Shown here in pieces: positions 33,272-42,800 of a stretch of 64,000 nucleotides of DNA (its first letter is position 1; every line of letters starts with the position of its first letter). This stretch comes from Dermacentor variabilis (lineage: Eukaryota; Arthropoda; Arachnida; Ixodida; Ixodidae), in assembly GCF_050947875.1 (NCBI RefSeq), contig NC_134573.1, positions 65,139,815 to 65,203,814 of the forward strand, read 5' to 3'. The notes under the pieces were generated by a model that saw nothing but the letters and a program-made list of their open reading frames with translations, did not search any database and had not been told where the DNA came from. Position numbers and translations under genes: made by a program.

Positions 33272-33564
33272 AGTTATGCACGCTAACAACTGGCATTCTG
33301 TGTTGACCACCACTGCACCAGGCATGCATAGTAGAGTGCCGTCTCTGCCTTCTGCTCTAATCTAATTAATGACCTGTCCACCAATATTTCTTGAAACATC
33401 AGAATACTTGAAGACGATTCCGTTCAGTATCGCTCAATTAAAAGCATCCATGAGTGGCTAGTGTCGCTAAACTCGGGGAAGACATGTCTTGTTTTGTTTC
33501 ACCACCGACACTGCTACCCAAGACCTAAATTCATCCTTTGTAATTTCGAAATTTTATCTGTTAC
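33272..33564. other. Spacer between the 208-bp repeats
   Basis: Unclassified intron sequence; it ends at the first copy of the 14-bp target duplication. Confidence 0.4.
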
Positions 33565-34035
33565 TGATCTAGGCAGTTGTGTAATGAAGGCACTTCTGCC
33601 TTGTGCATACTATATCTTAACTGGGAAACTGAAGTTGGCCTCAAGCTAAATAAGCTACATCTCAAGAGCTCTGTGTGTATTCCATCAATAATGTGGGCTA
33701 GCGTCAAGAGGAGACACACTCGATGGCGGCTTTCTGTGGTTTCTTGTTTGCCCCGATCATGAACTCCTTGACCAACCAGCTTCATGGGCATGGGCAGGAC
33801 ATGTAATGAGGAGGGAAGATAACCGATGGTCATTAAGGGTTACGGACTGGATCCCAAGGGAAGGGAAGCGTAGCAGGGGGCGGCAAAAAGTTAGGTGGGC
33901 GGATGAGATTAAGAAGTTTGCAGGGACGGCATGGCCACAATTAGTACATGACCGGGGTTGTTGGAGAAGTATGGGAGAGGCCTTTGCCCTGCAGTGGGCG
34001 TAACCAGGCTGATGATGATGATGATCTAGGCAGTT
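33565..34035 (+). mobile_element. Chimeric RTE insertion with target-site duplication
   Basis: The 14-bp word TGATCTAGGCAGTT occurs at 33565-33578 and 34022-34035. Between them are a 206-208 bp copy of nearby DNA (33577-33784) and the 3' end of an RTE-type LINE, ending in a GAT trinucleotide tail (34010-34021) as RTE elements do. See findings. Confidence 0.85.
33785..34009 (+). pseudogene. RTE-type LINE, ORF2 C terminus
   Basis: Reads WAGHVMRREDNRWSLRVTDW, PREGKRSRGRQKVRWADEIK and GCWRSMGEAFALQWA, then a stop, CCAGGCTGATGATGATG and the tail. The WAGHxxRRxDNRW ... RGRxxxRWxDxI ... WxxxGEAFxxQW pattern is characteristic of RTE/BovB-group LINE 3' ends. Only the last 75 codons remain; within these the frame is intact, which suggests a fairly young insertion. 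Confidence 0.9.
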
Positions 34036-34639
34036 AGGGACTTAATTGTATTGCTTTCCATCTTTATCCCACCCTTTAACCAATATTGCCAACAATAACT
34101 GTGCCCTTGAGTGTACCGGTACGATCTCGAACGTGTGAGGTTGGTCTTCACCGAAAGGATCAGGAGACAGTGATGAAGGCGACCATCATGATTATGAAAA
34201 AAAAATATAGCACGAATGTATTCACTTCTTTGGTACGTGGTTGTGACTGTATCCAAGTTTCTAGTGGTTTTGCCTAACATGGGCGCTAGGATGGCCTTAA
34301 ATAACTCCTCACGGTCCTGTTGTAGTCGATGTCTCCTAGGGAAACTTGTGGAAGTGTCAGTGCCTTTGTCAGGTTGTGAAGTTGACGACGTCTTCCCCTT
34401 CGTATCTTCTCCTTTCGGTCTCCCCTTTGTGTCTGCTCAGGGCAAAGAGGGGCAACACTTTTTTCGGGGATGAGGGAAATTATCTCGACATGGGAAAGCA
34501 CGCTGGAATGTTTCCCACACTTGATAGGTCGAAGTCCAGGCCAATCATAACAGTGCCGTATATCTTCACCGTAACACGTCTATAACTCCTCTTCATGTAA
34601 AATTATTATTATTAGCTTACCAAATGCTATTCAGACAGA
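34036..34639. other. PTRH2 intron 1 spacer
   Basis: An open frame at 34216-34473 has no recognisable domain. Otherwise nothing. Confidence 0.35.
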
Positions 34640-34872
34640 CCCGCCGTGGTTGCTCAGTGGCTATGGTGTTGGGCTGCTGAGCACGTGGTCGCAGGATCAA
34701 ATTTCGGCCACGGCTGTCGCATTCCGATGGGGGTGAAATGCGAAAACACCCGTGTACTTAGATTTAGGTGCACATTAAAGAATCTCAGGCAGTTGAAATT
34801 TCCGGAGTCCTCCACTACAGCGTGCCTCATCATCAGAAAGTGGTTTTGGCATGTAAAACACCATAATTATTG
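34640..34872 (+). mobile_element. tRNA-derived SINE (Ruka-like), plus strand
   Basis: Begins CCCGCCGTGGTTGCTCAGTG (A box), then GGTCGCAGGATCAAATTTC (degenerate B box), CCCGTGTACTTAGATTTAGG, GGAGTCCTCCACTACAGCG and TGGCATGTAAAACACCATAA at the 3' end. It is the same family as 24408-24654. Confidence 0.88.
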
Positions 34873-35544
34873 AGACCGAAATTTTAAAACACATGCACCA
34901 CTTGGAACCCTGGCCAATCTAACCTCGTCAAAACGTTAGCTCATCACCTCTGACTGTACTCATACCACAGCAGCATCACCGAACTCAAGTCCCATACCCA
35001 CCTGTAGCCCTCGTACTTCGTCGCAAAGCCTTTGTTTGGGATCTTTGTTTAATAAGAAACAAAGTTGGAAATTGTTTTACAGCAATTATCATAAATATTA
35101 TTGTGCATCGCCTCATGCCCAGTTATCACCCCAGCTGACCTAATAGCAACTAATAGCAACCGACGAATAGCAGCCCATGCGTGCACAATAGTAAATGATA
35201 AGCTTATTTAGGATTGTCTTGCTCGAGTTGCTTGCAGAATGGGTCGCTTCCAGTCACTTGTCGGGCTCTATTTTTTTTTTCCTATCTCTATTGGAGGGGG
35301 CTGTAATGACATGGGTATAAAATGGGGTGGGGGGAAGGCGTACTGGGAGACTGACTGACATGGGTTTGCATTTGCTTCACAACTCACGAGGGGGCGACTG
35401 GTCAGGTCAAGCTCTACGAGCTAAACATGCCACACGATTAGGTGAGTAACACAGTCTGAATGACCCAAACGGCTTGCACACCTTTCTATGAATTCAATTT
35501 GGCTTCCCACCTGGGCTCCATGTTCAGTATATTACGCAGATTTC
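34873..35544. other. PTRH2 intron 1 spacer
   Basis: Contains a short tandem CTAATAGCAA duplication near 35139-35160 and a T10 run near 35271. No gene. Confidence 0.35.
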
Positions 35545-35710
35545 ATCATCATCATCATCATCATCATCTTTCAAGTCAACTGCAGGATGAAGGCCTCTCC
35601 CTGCAATCTCCAATTACCACTGTCTTGTGCTAGCCGATTCCAACTTGTGCCAGCAAATTTCCCAATTTCATCCCCCCACCTAGTTTTCTGCCATCCTCGA
35701 CTGTGCTCCC

Positions 35711-36334
35711 CATAGAGTTTCTCACTATAATACCTAGAGGGTAATCTGGCGCCATTGTCTATGGCAGTTACTTAAGGGGGCACCGTGCCGTCATGGGAAT
35801 GACGGTGTATGTGCCTGCGAGGCTCGTGTTGGCTGGTGTTGTAAGAGGCTTCATCTAAAACGTGGATATGGCTACACAAATAACGCGTTCTCAAAGTAAA
35901 ATCTTCATAAAATGTTTCCGTTCACGCATATTACATCTTTACTCACCCACAATGCATGACCAAGCGAAGAAAAGCAATAACAGACGACCAACTGTTTCAA
36001 AGCGAGCGCGAACCTCGTCGTCTGTCTTCCAACTTTAGCGGCCCGCTGATACTTTTTACGTAACATGCAGTCATACACACAATAACAAGTTCTCATAGTT
36101 AAACAAAACATGTTTTTGCGTAATAATAAAGCTAAAACAGCTTTTTAAGTGCTGTTTTAGTAGAAAATGAACCATTGTGGCAGACGGAACGGTACTTGCC
36201 AAGCGCGTCTTCAAGGTGTCCTGTCTCTACGAGAACGATGCCAATCCGAATCCACAATATACTGGCATTCCCATGCATACCACAGCGCAGCAGCACCAGA
36301 TTTCCCTCTAGGTAATGTAGTGAGAAACTCTATG
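35711..36334. mobile_element. MITE with CATAGAGTTTCTCAC termini inserted in the LINE
   Basis: The ends CATAGAGTTTCTCACTA and TAGTGAGAAACTCTATG form an inverted repeat of about 42 bp with a few mismatches, extending through TACCTAGAGGG. The 8-bp word GTGCTCCC flanks it at 35703-35710 and 36335-36342. An 8-bp duplication suggests a hAT-type superfamily. No coding capacity. Confidence 0.9.
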
Positions 36335-36477
36335 GTGCTCCCCTTACGTTAGTGCTCATTCTGTAAGTCTAGTGGCCCACCATTTCTCTACTCCACGCAT
36401 TACATGGCAATGTCAACTAGAAGGTCGGCTATCCCCGTTTGCTCTCTGATCCACACCGCTCTCTTCTTACCTCTTAA

Positions 36478-36920
36478 GGCTAAACCCCATGAGCGCGATT
36501 TTGTGCGCGACAGCGACGGATCGGGCCGTTGCGCGAACAGATCGCTCGGTCTTGTCACGCGATTGCTCGGTTCTGAAAATCTAGAATTCGTCGCTCGTAG
36601 CCCGGAACTGCTATGAGCGACTAGCCAATAGCGTGAAGCCGGAACTGGATGTACATCTTCCGATTGTCGCACGGAATGAGCAAACGATTGAATTCTTATA
36701 CGTGCAAGGATAAGAACCTACTGTAAGACTTTCAGGAATATTTTATGCTGCTTTTTACAGTAAAACACATCAACTTAAGTCAGCGAAGCATGCATCACGC
36801 TAGCTTCGGCGCCTATATTGCTACCCTCATACCGGCAACACTGGAGAGACGAGCGAACGCGACAGCCATCTCCATCGCGTCGCTTGACGCTTGCAAGATC
36901 GCTTGCATGGGGTTTGTACT
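36478..36920. mobile_element. TTAA-flanked MITE with AAACCCCATG ends, inserted in the LINE
   Basis: TTAA flanks it at 36474-36477 and 36921-36924. The ends GGCTAAACCCCATGAGCGCG and the complement of AGTACAAACCCCATGCAAGC form a short inverted repeat. It is 443 bp long, non-coding, with a piggyBac/Kolobok-type target. Confidence 0.85.
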
Positions 36921-37311
36921 TTAACGGGGTACCCTAACATTTTTCGTTCCATGACTCTCTGCATGGTCCTTAACTTCTTTTCGAGCTTCTTTGTTAACCT
37001 ACATGCTTCTGCCCCGTATATTAGCACCGGTAGAATGCAATGATTGTAAACTTTTCTATGTCAATGACAGTGGTAAGCTCCCAGTCAGGATTCGGTAATG
37101 CCCGCCGTATACACTTCAACCCGTTTTTATTCTTCTGGAAATTTTCTTCTCAAGATGAGGGTCCTCTGTTAGTCTGACTGGCGATCCTGAATTCTTTTTC
37201 CCTTGCCAGGCTATTGCATATTATTTTCGTCTTCTGCATATTAACCCCACTCTTACGCTTTCTTAGCTAAGGTCTCAAATCATTTGTTGTAATTCGTCCC
37301 CGGTGCTAGAC

Positions 37312-37503
37312 AGATTTAGCGTGGTTTTAATGCTTACAGATCCCGGCACCGCTCCGCCTGAGCTTTGTGTTCTGAACATTACACAGATTTAGTGTGCCTT
37401 TAAAGCTCACAGATACCGCTATCACTCCGCCTGAGTACTGTGTCCAGTACGCTACACATATTTAACATGGCTTTAATGCTTACAGATACTGTTACCACTC
37501 CGG
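37312..37503. repeat. 73-bp tandem repeat, about 2.6 units
   Basis: Units start at 37312, 37385 and 37458, each containing ATTTA(G/A)(C/T)(G/A)TG, then (T/A)GCTTACAGAT, CACTCCGCCTGAG-type and ACACAT/ACACAG words. Divergence between units is about 20-25%. Confidence 0.8.
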
Positions 37504-37957
37504 CCACCTGCCAGCATTCATGCATCCGCGCCGTGCATGCAGGTAGCACCAACGCTGACTAGCAGGATCGGCATAAATTTTCTCCATTCGCGGAGCGGAT
37601 TGGCTACCAATCAATCAGGTTTATACAGCAAAAAAGTTCAGAAATTGGCAGCCACTTAATGCTAATCGTAAGAAGGGCCAGCAATACCTCAGACACAAAG
37701 TCAGCCGAAAGTGCAAGGGCAGTTACACATGCTGATGAACTCTGCTGCGCGGAAAGGCACCATTAGCTGCGCAACAAAAACGCACGTGTCTCTATTTAAA
37801 AATGCTGAACACAGAGCACGCACGACGACAGACAGATGTCAGGCCCAGTTGTGGTTATTTAGTGTCAGGGACACAACGGTGATTGGCAATGTTATGCTAC
37901 AACGGTCTACTAAGTACACGTGGAGGCACAAAAGCGCAAAAGCGCGCCAGCACCCAC
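37504..37957. other. PTRH2 intron 1, adjoining exon 1
   Basis: Contains one member (about 37600-37815) of a diverged direct repeat pair; the other is at about 38600-38815. Confidence 0.5.
37600..37815. repeat. Diverged direct repeat, copy 1 (intron side of PTRH2 exon 1)
   Basis: Shares GGTTTATACA, TTGGCAGCCACTT, GGCCAGCA, CACAAAAACGCAC-like and TGTCTCT words in order with 38600-38815. Identity is about 65-70% by eye. Confidence 0.55.
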
Positions 37958-38125
37958 CTCGCCGGTGTCCCGTATCGTCACCCCGCTAGAGCAGCCCAAG
38001 AGCTTCGACAGGCCGCTGCGGAGTCCGAACCTCGCTCCCAGCAACCAACCCAGGGTGAGGCCTGAACCCAGGCCTAGTAGAAGTGACATGCTATTTGCCA
38101 TCAAAGCTGAGCCTAAGGATTGCAT
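37958..38125 (-). CDS. PTRH2: Peptidyl-tRNA hydrolase 2, mitochondrial: exon 1 (membrane anchor)
   Basis: Encodes residues 1-56 from ATG 38125, the first Met after an in-frame TAG ten codons upstream. It reads MQSLGSALMANSMSLLLGLG, then SGLTLGWLLGARFG, a single hydrophobic segment at residues 13-34 that matches the N-terminal membrane anchor of animal PTRH2 in place and style, followed by a basic stretch and DTGE. The donor is GGCGAG|GTGGGT, phase 0. Spliced to exon 2 it gives [19 protein letters not shown], parallel to the vertebrate protein (GDSGEYKMILVV, from memory). The three exons total 168 + 177 + 195 nt, that is 179 codons plus stop. The 14.2-kb intron that follows contains every mobile element from 23.8 to 37.5 kb. 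Confidence 0.88.
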
Positions 38126-38230
38126 GCCGTCCCTAGAAATTGTTACCACAGCCTACTTTGCCGCAACTATGCCAATGCCGTGAGCTGCAACTTGGGCGCC
38201 GCCATATTGCTAACTCCATTGTTGCCAGCG
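38126..38230 (-). promoter_or_regulatory. PTRH2 5' UTR/promoter with YY1-like site
   Basis: GCCGCCATATT at 38198-38208 (minus strand AATATGGCGGC) matches the YY1 core AANATGGCGGC, about 75 bp upstream of the start codon. Such sites sit near start sites of housekeeping and ribosomal/mitochondrial genes in animals. No TATA box is seen. Transcription start is not proven. Confidence 0.45.
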
Positions 38231-39430
38231 TCATTCCAGAGTAGGCTAAAACGCCGCAAATACATAAGGGTGGCTGATTACCACTTCTTTCGTACCTCAC
38301 ATAATATGAACAAATATAAGACGTATCACGCATGATAAAAATATCTCGTAGAGTTACATCTAAACTAGTAATTGATGCATACAGCTTCTAGTGAAATTTT
38401 TGTATGCGGGCCGGCCGTTACAGCTTACCACCATCGACTTTGCCCTTGGTTGGTCGTTTTTTCATAGCATAAACTAAATAACAAGAAATTTAGATAGTAG
38501 TATTACATAAATTATTACACATTGAACACTTTTTGTGAAAACCACATGCGTCGTCTGCTTACGCAGACGACTTAAGTGGTAGGCACCCAAATCATTTAAC
38601 GGGCGCATGCATCCTTAATTGGGTTTATACAATTAAAGAAGTTGAGGATTGGCAGCCACTTCAAACCTGATATCACAGGCTTGTTTTAACTTAGGACTGG
38701 CCAGCAGTACATCTGATAAAAACTAAGTGAAATTGCAACGATAGTCACTATTTAGCTACGCCCATTACTACGCCACAAAAACGCACTTGTCTCTCTTAAA
38801 AGATGCTGACACATACGAATTTCATTTTAACACTCGGTATGTATGCTCGCCCTAAAAACCTTTCGTTTATTTGCGTTCGTCTAAATTCTTCGTTGCCGTG
38901 CTTTTCGTGGTCCGTATATAGGCGGCGCTGTAGACATCACAACAGCAAAATGAAACTTCCTTTGCTGCGCGATAATTCTTTTTATTTAATTCCTGGCGTC
39001 GATACAAGTGCAATATAAAATCTACCACGGCGACGTGTGCATAGACCATTGAGTCAACAGTAATGCGTACAGCATACTGACATTTATCATAAAATTGTAC
39101 AATGCGAAGCTTCAGGGCGTGATAAATGGTGTCATGACTACCCAGTATGCAAATTCTTCAGCGGTCGCGCGCTCTTTGTTTTACTTGTCATTGGTGCTAT
39201 CAATACTGTTATTGTTTTTCGTACCTCGCAGTAGGAGGAAGTATACGTGTTGGTACGGGGGAAAGGCTGGCCTAATGTGATACGATATACTGGATTCGCG
39301 CTTTAAATACCTACAGCGAAAGAACCAAGCACACAAGCATTCTATTTCTATGTTCTTTGGCCCGCCGCAACCCCAGTTGGAATGTGAACTCTAATTTCCC
39401 TCCGAGACACACGAGTGCCAAACCTCACTC
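38231..39430. other. Intergenic region between the divergent PTRH2 and VGLL4 promoters
   Basis: PTRH2 is transcribed leftward and VGLL4 rightward, so this 1.2-kb stretch separates their 5' ends. It holds the second direct-repeat copy (about 38600-38815). Otherwise it is AT-rich and unrecognised. Confidence 0.45.
38600..38815. repeat. Diverged direct repeat, copy 2 (upstream of PTRH2 exon 1)
   Basis: Partner of 37600-37815; the pair brackets PTRH2 exon 1. Confidence 0.55.
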
Positions 39431-39439
39431 TCCCGTCAC

Positions 39440-39809
39440 AATTATTTGTTGATAGTAAACACAGCATGGTGCTATGGCTGGTCTGCCCATTCAGCAAGGA
39501 AGAGCGGCGCTGTGCGGCTGCCGTGTTTTGCTCCATATTTCACGTAACGGCAAAGCGGCGGCACGCTTCCTGGGCCGTCGAACTGGCTCGCAAGAGCGCG
39601 GCTGGCGCGGCGACGACACAGGAATGCGCATTCCTGCGCCCGCCGAGTCTCGACCAATGGGCGTCGTCGGCTCCTCCCACGTGACTCGCGGCATACCACG
39701 CGTGCTTCTGCAGTCGTCGGAATGCGTGCTGCTGTTTTTGTCTAAACTTCGGCGCGGCGGCAGCGGATAGAGGTTGCCGCACATAGGCGATCCGGAGGAG
39801 GAATCTCCT
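39440..39809 (+). promoter_or_regulatory. GC/CpG-rich promoter and 5' UTR, probably of VGLL4
   Basis: The base composition jumps to GC- and CpG-rich from about 39500 to 40140. It contains CCAATGGGCG (39655), the E-box CCCACGTGAC (39678) and clusters of GGCGCGGCGG. The overlapping open frames on both strands are typical of a CpG island and not coding. In-frame stop TAG (39768-39770) precedes the proposed ATG. Confidence 0.5.
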
Positions 39810-39835
39810 ATGCTTCGCAGCGTGGACGAAGCGAC
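39810..39835 (+). CDS. VGLL4: Proposed first coding exon of VGLL4 (26 nt)
   Basis: ATG at 39810 starts MLRSVDEA and is followed after 26 nt by the strong splice donor GTGAGTG (39836). This leaves phase 2, which exactly matches the one-base phase of the acceptor at 51823; joining gives MLRSVDEAT-CGPAVAAAEKRK and a 163-residue frame without stops. The link across 12 kb rests on splice-site quality, phase and promoter context, not on homology of these nine residues. The Kozak context is poor. A different or additional 5' exon cannot be excluded. Confidence 0.5.
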
Positions 39836-42800
39836 GTGAGTGAAACGAAAAAGACTGTCACCGCACGTTGTAAATCTGCGTCACAAGTTGCGCGCTGACC
39901 GCCTCTGCGCGACCGTGGCCAGGCCCCGTCCGCGCGGGTGTAGCTCTGCCGGCATTCCTGCGGTGACGAGCGGTGGTGCGCCAACGCGCATCGCTCCCCG
40001 TTGATCAGCTGACAGCCCGAGAGAACACTGTGCTGCGGACTTTCTCGCCTGTCTCGTGGTTTCGCTTGCTGTCCACGCTGGATAAGAACTGTATTCGCGC
40101 TTAGCACCGAGCTACAGCTGGATCTCCTCTGCAGCGCCGTGTGCGCGCTCCATCAACCGTTCATGCCTGTCCCAAAAATGTAGGTACACGTTGTGTGTGC
40201 TTCTTCTTTTTTTTTTCTTTCTTTCTTTTCAGATTGTGCTATCGATTGCTGCATGCTGCTAGTCAGTGCTCTCCTTGCGCTCACTCTCGTGCAGCCGTTC
40301 AACATTATTTCTACTTGCTCTGTCTTTTCTTTTTTTAACTACTGCGGAATGCGCGGAGACACAAAAGTAGACTACACACAGCCATATCACCGACACAAAT
40401 GCGATCGAGCTAGGTGTGACATCGATATAACATACTACTCAGGCTAATTCTATGGTTTCTAGTTTTTCTGACTTTTTCCAAGTGTCGAGGCTCTTGCACA
40501 TGTATAGTAGAAGTATGCTACCAATTTTTTAGATAATTTTAGATAACGACTGAAACAAACATTGTTAGGTTTTCACTTTCCCGTAATTGTATCTGTCGTA
40601 AAATTTGTCACTAGCCATCATCACGATTATAATGTGAAAGGAATTCGTGATATATTCATTTAATGATCTGCATGCAAAGGCATGTAACACACCTGCGCTT
40701 CTGATGTAGCTTGCAGAAGTGATTAATGCATGGGCATGAGCTGATATAGGGAAAAACCCTTCTTTCATGAAAGAAAGAAGAAAAATAAATAAATAAATAC
40801 TAAAGCTAAGAAGGCGCACTTCTGGCATTGCTTGGATCTTTCCTTTTAAAATAGGGAGATCATGGTATCGGGATATGTTGAGTTGAAACTGAAGCATTCA
40901 TTTAATGTTTGTTGAATAAATGAGATGAGCTGTCTATTTGCTGGTATAAACTCAATAGCTCCTTTTTTTTTTCGTATTGTTTTTTGTGTGCCTTAGAGCT
41001 TTCTTCAGTGACTTGAAGTGCTGTTTTTAAAGCGTTTTTCTTCTTAAGAGCGGCTTGTGGCCAGTCGGGTAGCATGGTGATCTTATTCTATACCTGCATG
41101 GCCTCTTGGCTCTGTGCTTGCCCCTTGCACTGCTGGTTGACGACACTGTTTTAATAACACTGCCGCATTCTAGTCCTGTATGCTTCTTCACTGCTCTTCA
41201 GCTTGAAACGGTGCTTCTCGATGATGAGCACCAGTTAGCATCATTGAGCTTCTTTACGCTACCTGTGGTCAGCTACCTGCAAATTGACTGGCACTGTTTT
41301 TTCACCCTTCTTTTAGGCATGTTAGTGCTGAGTACTGATTCGCTGTTTTGCAACCATTCTGAATTTTCACACTCATTATGGTAACTGGCATTCAGAAGCA
41401 TGCTCCTTGGGTGTTGTTGCCTTTGAGCTTTGATGTTTTAACTCTACTTTCGCTCAGCGACCTACTCTTCCAACGTCACCGCTCCTTCTCTGGGCTTCCA
41501 CTCCTGCTGCACCTACTCGTAGACCATTATCTTGGGTACCTTCTTTCAGTCAATCATTTTGTTGCTGCTACTAGGTAACAAACTGGCTCCTGAAGTCTGC
41601 GGCATTGCTCTTTGACATGTCCTCAGTGTACTTTTGCCCAAAGATAGGCTCTATTTGTCTCGGTGACAGCACGCTCATTTTGTTTTCACCAGGTTTGACA
41701 CTGTTGAAATTACTTCTGCGGTCACTAAACACTTAGGTATCTGCCTTTCATGCTTCATCATTTTATTTCCTGCAGCTACATGCTTTGGCACAACTTGTTC
41801 TGTCTGGCCTCACTAAGTTTTCATTGAGACAGTAGTCTTTCCATTCCAGTATGAATTTGTCCTCTGTGTGTTCCTAGGCTGCATCAACACTGTCATTTGT
41901 TTCGGCCATCTGCTTGAACATGAAGCAGCCTAACAGTTGACTTTTCCATAAGCCTTGTGGATATCGCTATGGATCTTGGCTTTCTTCAATTTTCTTCTCT
42001 CTGTTGGACACAAACGTTGATGTCTGCATCCTCAGCGTTGCCGACTTCTTTGATACGACTTCTTCGTTCATCTTTGAAATAGGCAGTTGCAGGTTGTTTA
42101 CTATTTTTTGAAGCTTACACACCTCGGATCCCTGGTGGGCTGCCGCCATTGTGAGCATGATGATAATGACGTGACGACTGTGCACCTACACTTTCTTCTC
42201 TATTCATTTGCTCCTAAGAGGCCAGATACTTACGACCATTCGCTTCAAAATCACACAACATGAAACACAATGGATCTCAACAAAACATGCACGGTGGACT
42301 AAGGCAGTGAACGTGCCCCGCACCCACCACAGAGAAGTGCGACACCGTGCTCTTCTCTGTGGTACTGACCGTACTGACCAGTACTGACCGCAGCCCTTAA
42401 CCCTTCAGATGCCACATGTCTGAACATCTGAGCAAGACAGCTTCATACCTGCCAACTCCCAAATTTTTTTAAAAGTTCATGATTTTGGGTTCATTCTATA
42501 ATTTTGCTGATGTTTCATCAAGTTTCTTTAAAAATAAATATTTTACAAAAACGTTATCAAGCTATTGAAAGATGCAGCACAACATTGCAAATAGTGCAAC
42601 AATTAAAAATGAAATTGTGATGGTACCAGCACTGTTCTATTGCGGCAGCGTAAGATGTCATATATATCGCAATTATTTGAGATACGGCGTCAGATTGCTG
42701 AGGTTGCGCATGATCACAGTGATAATGGATATTTACTACTGCGGACAAGACCTGAATGGAGTTTTGCTCATCAGTCTCTGACCATACTGTCTTCTCATTG

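Larger units (their letters stand above)
35545..37311 (-). pseudogene. RTE-like LINE 3' part, minus strand, split by two MITEs
   Basis: The 3' tail is the ATC run 35547-35568. On the minus strand, across stops, ORF2 pieces read STGDELQQMI, then KKISRRIKTGWS-like sequence, LIYGAEACRLTKKLEKKLRT and MQRVMERKML (36955-37030). The motif YGAExxxLTKKLEKKLRxxQRAMERKML is typical of RTE-group ORF2 C termini. The LINE is interrupted at 35711-36334 and 36478-36920 by inserted elements; removing both restores a continuous LINE 3' sequence. It is truncated at 37311, where a 73-bp tandem repeat begins. Confidence 0.85.

Noticed and set aside
39415..40107. Six overlapping open frames of 60-100 codons in the GC-rich region
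   Set aside because: Several frames on both strands are open at once because stop codons are rare in CpG-rich DNA; better explained as promoter and 5' UTR.
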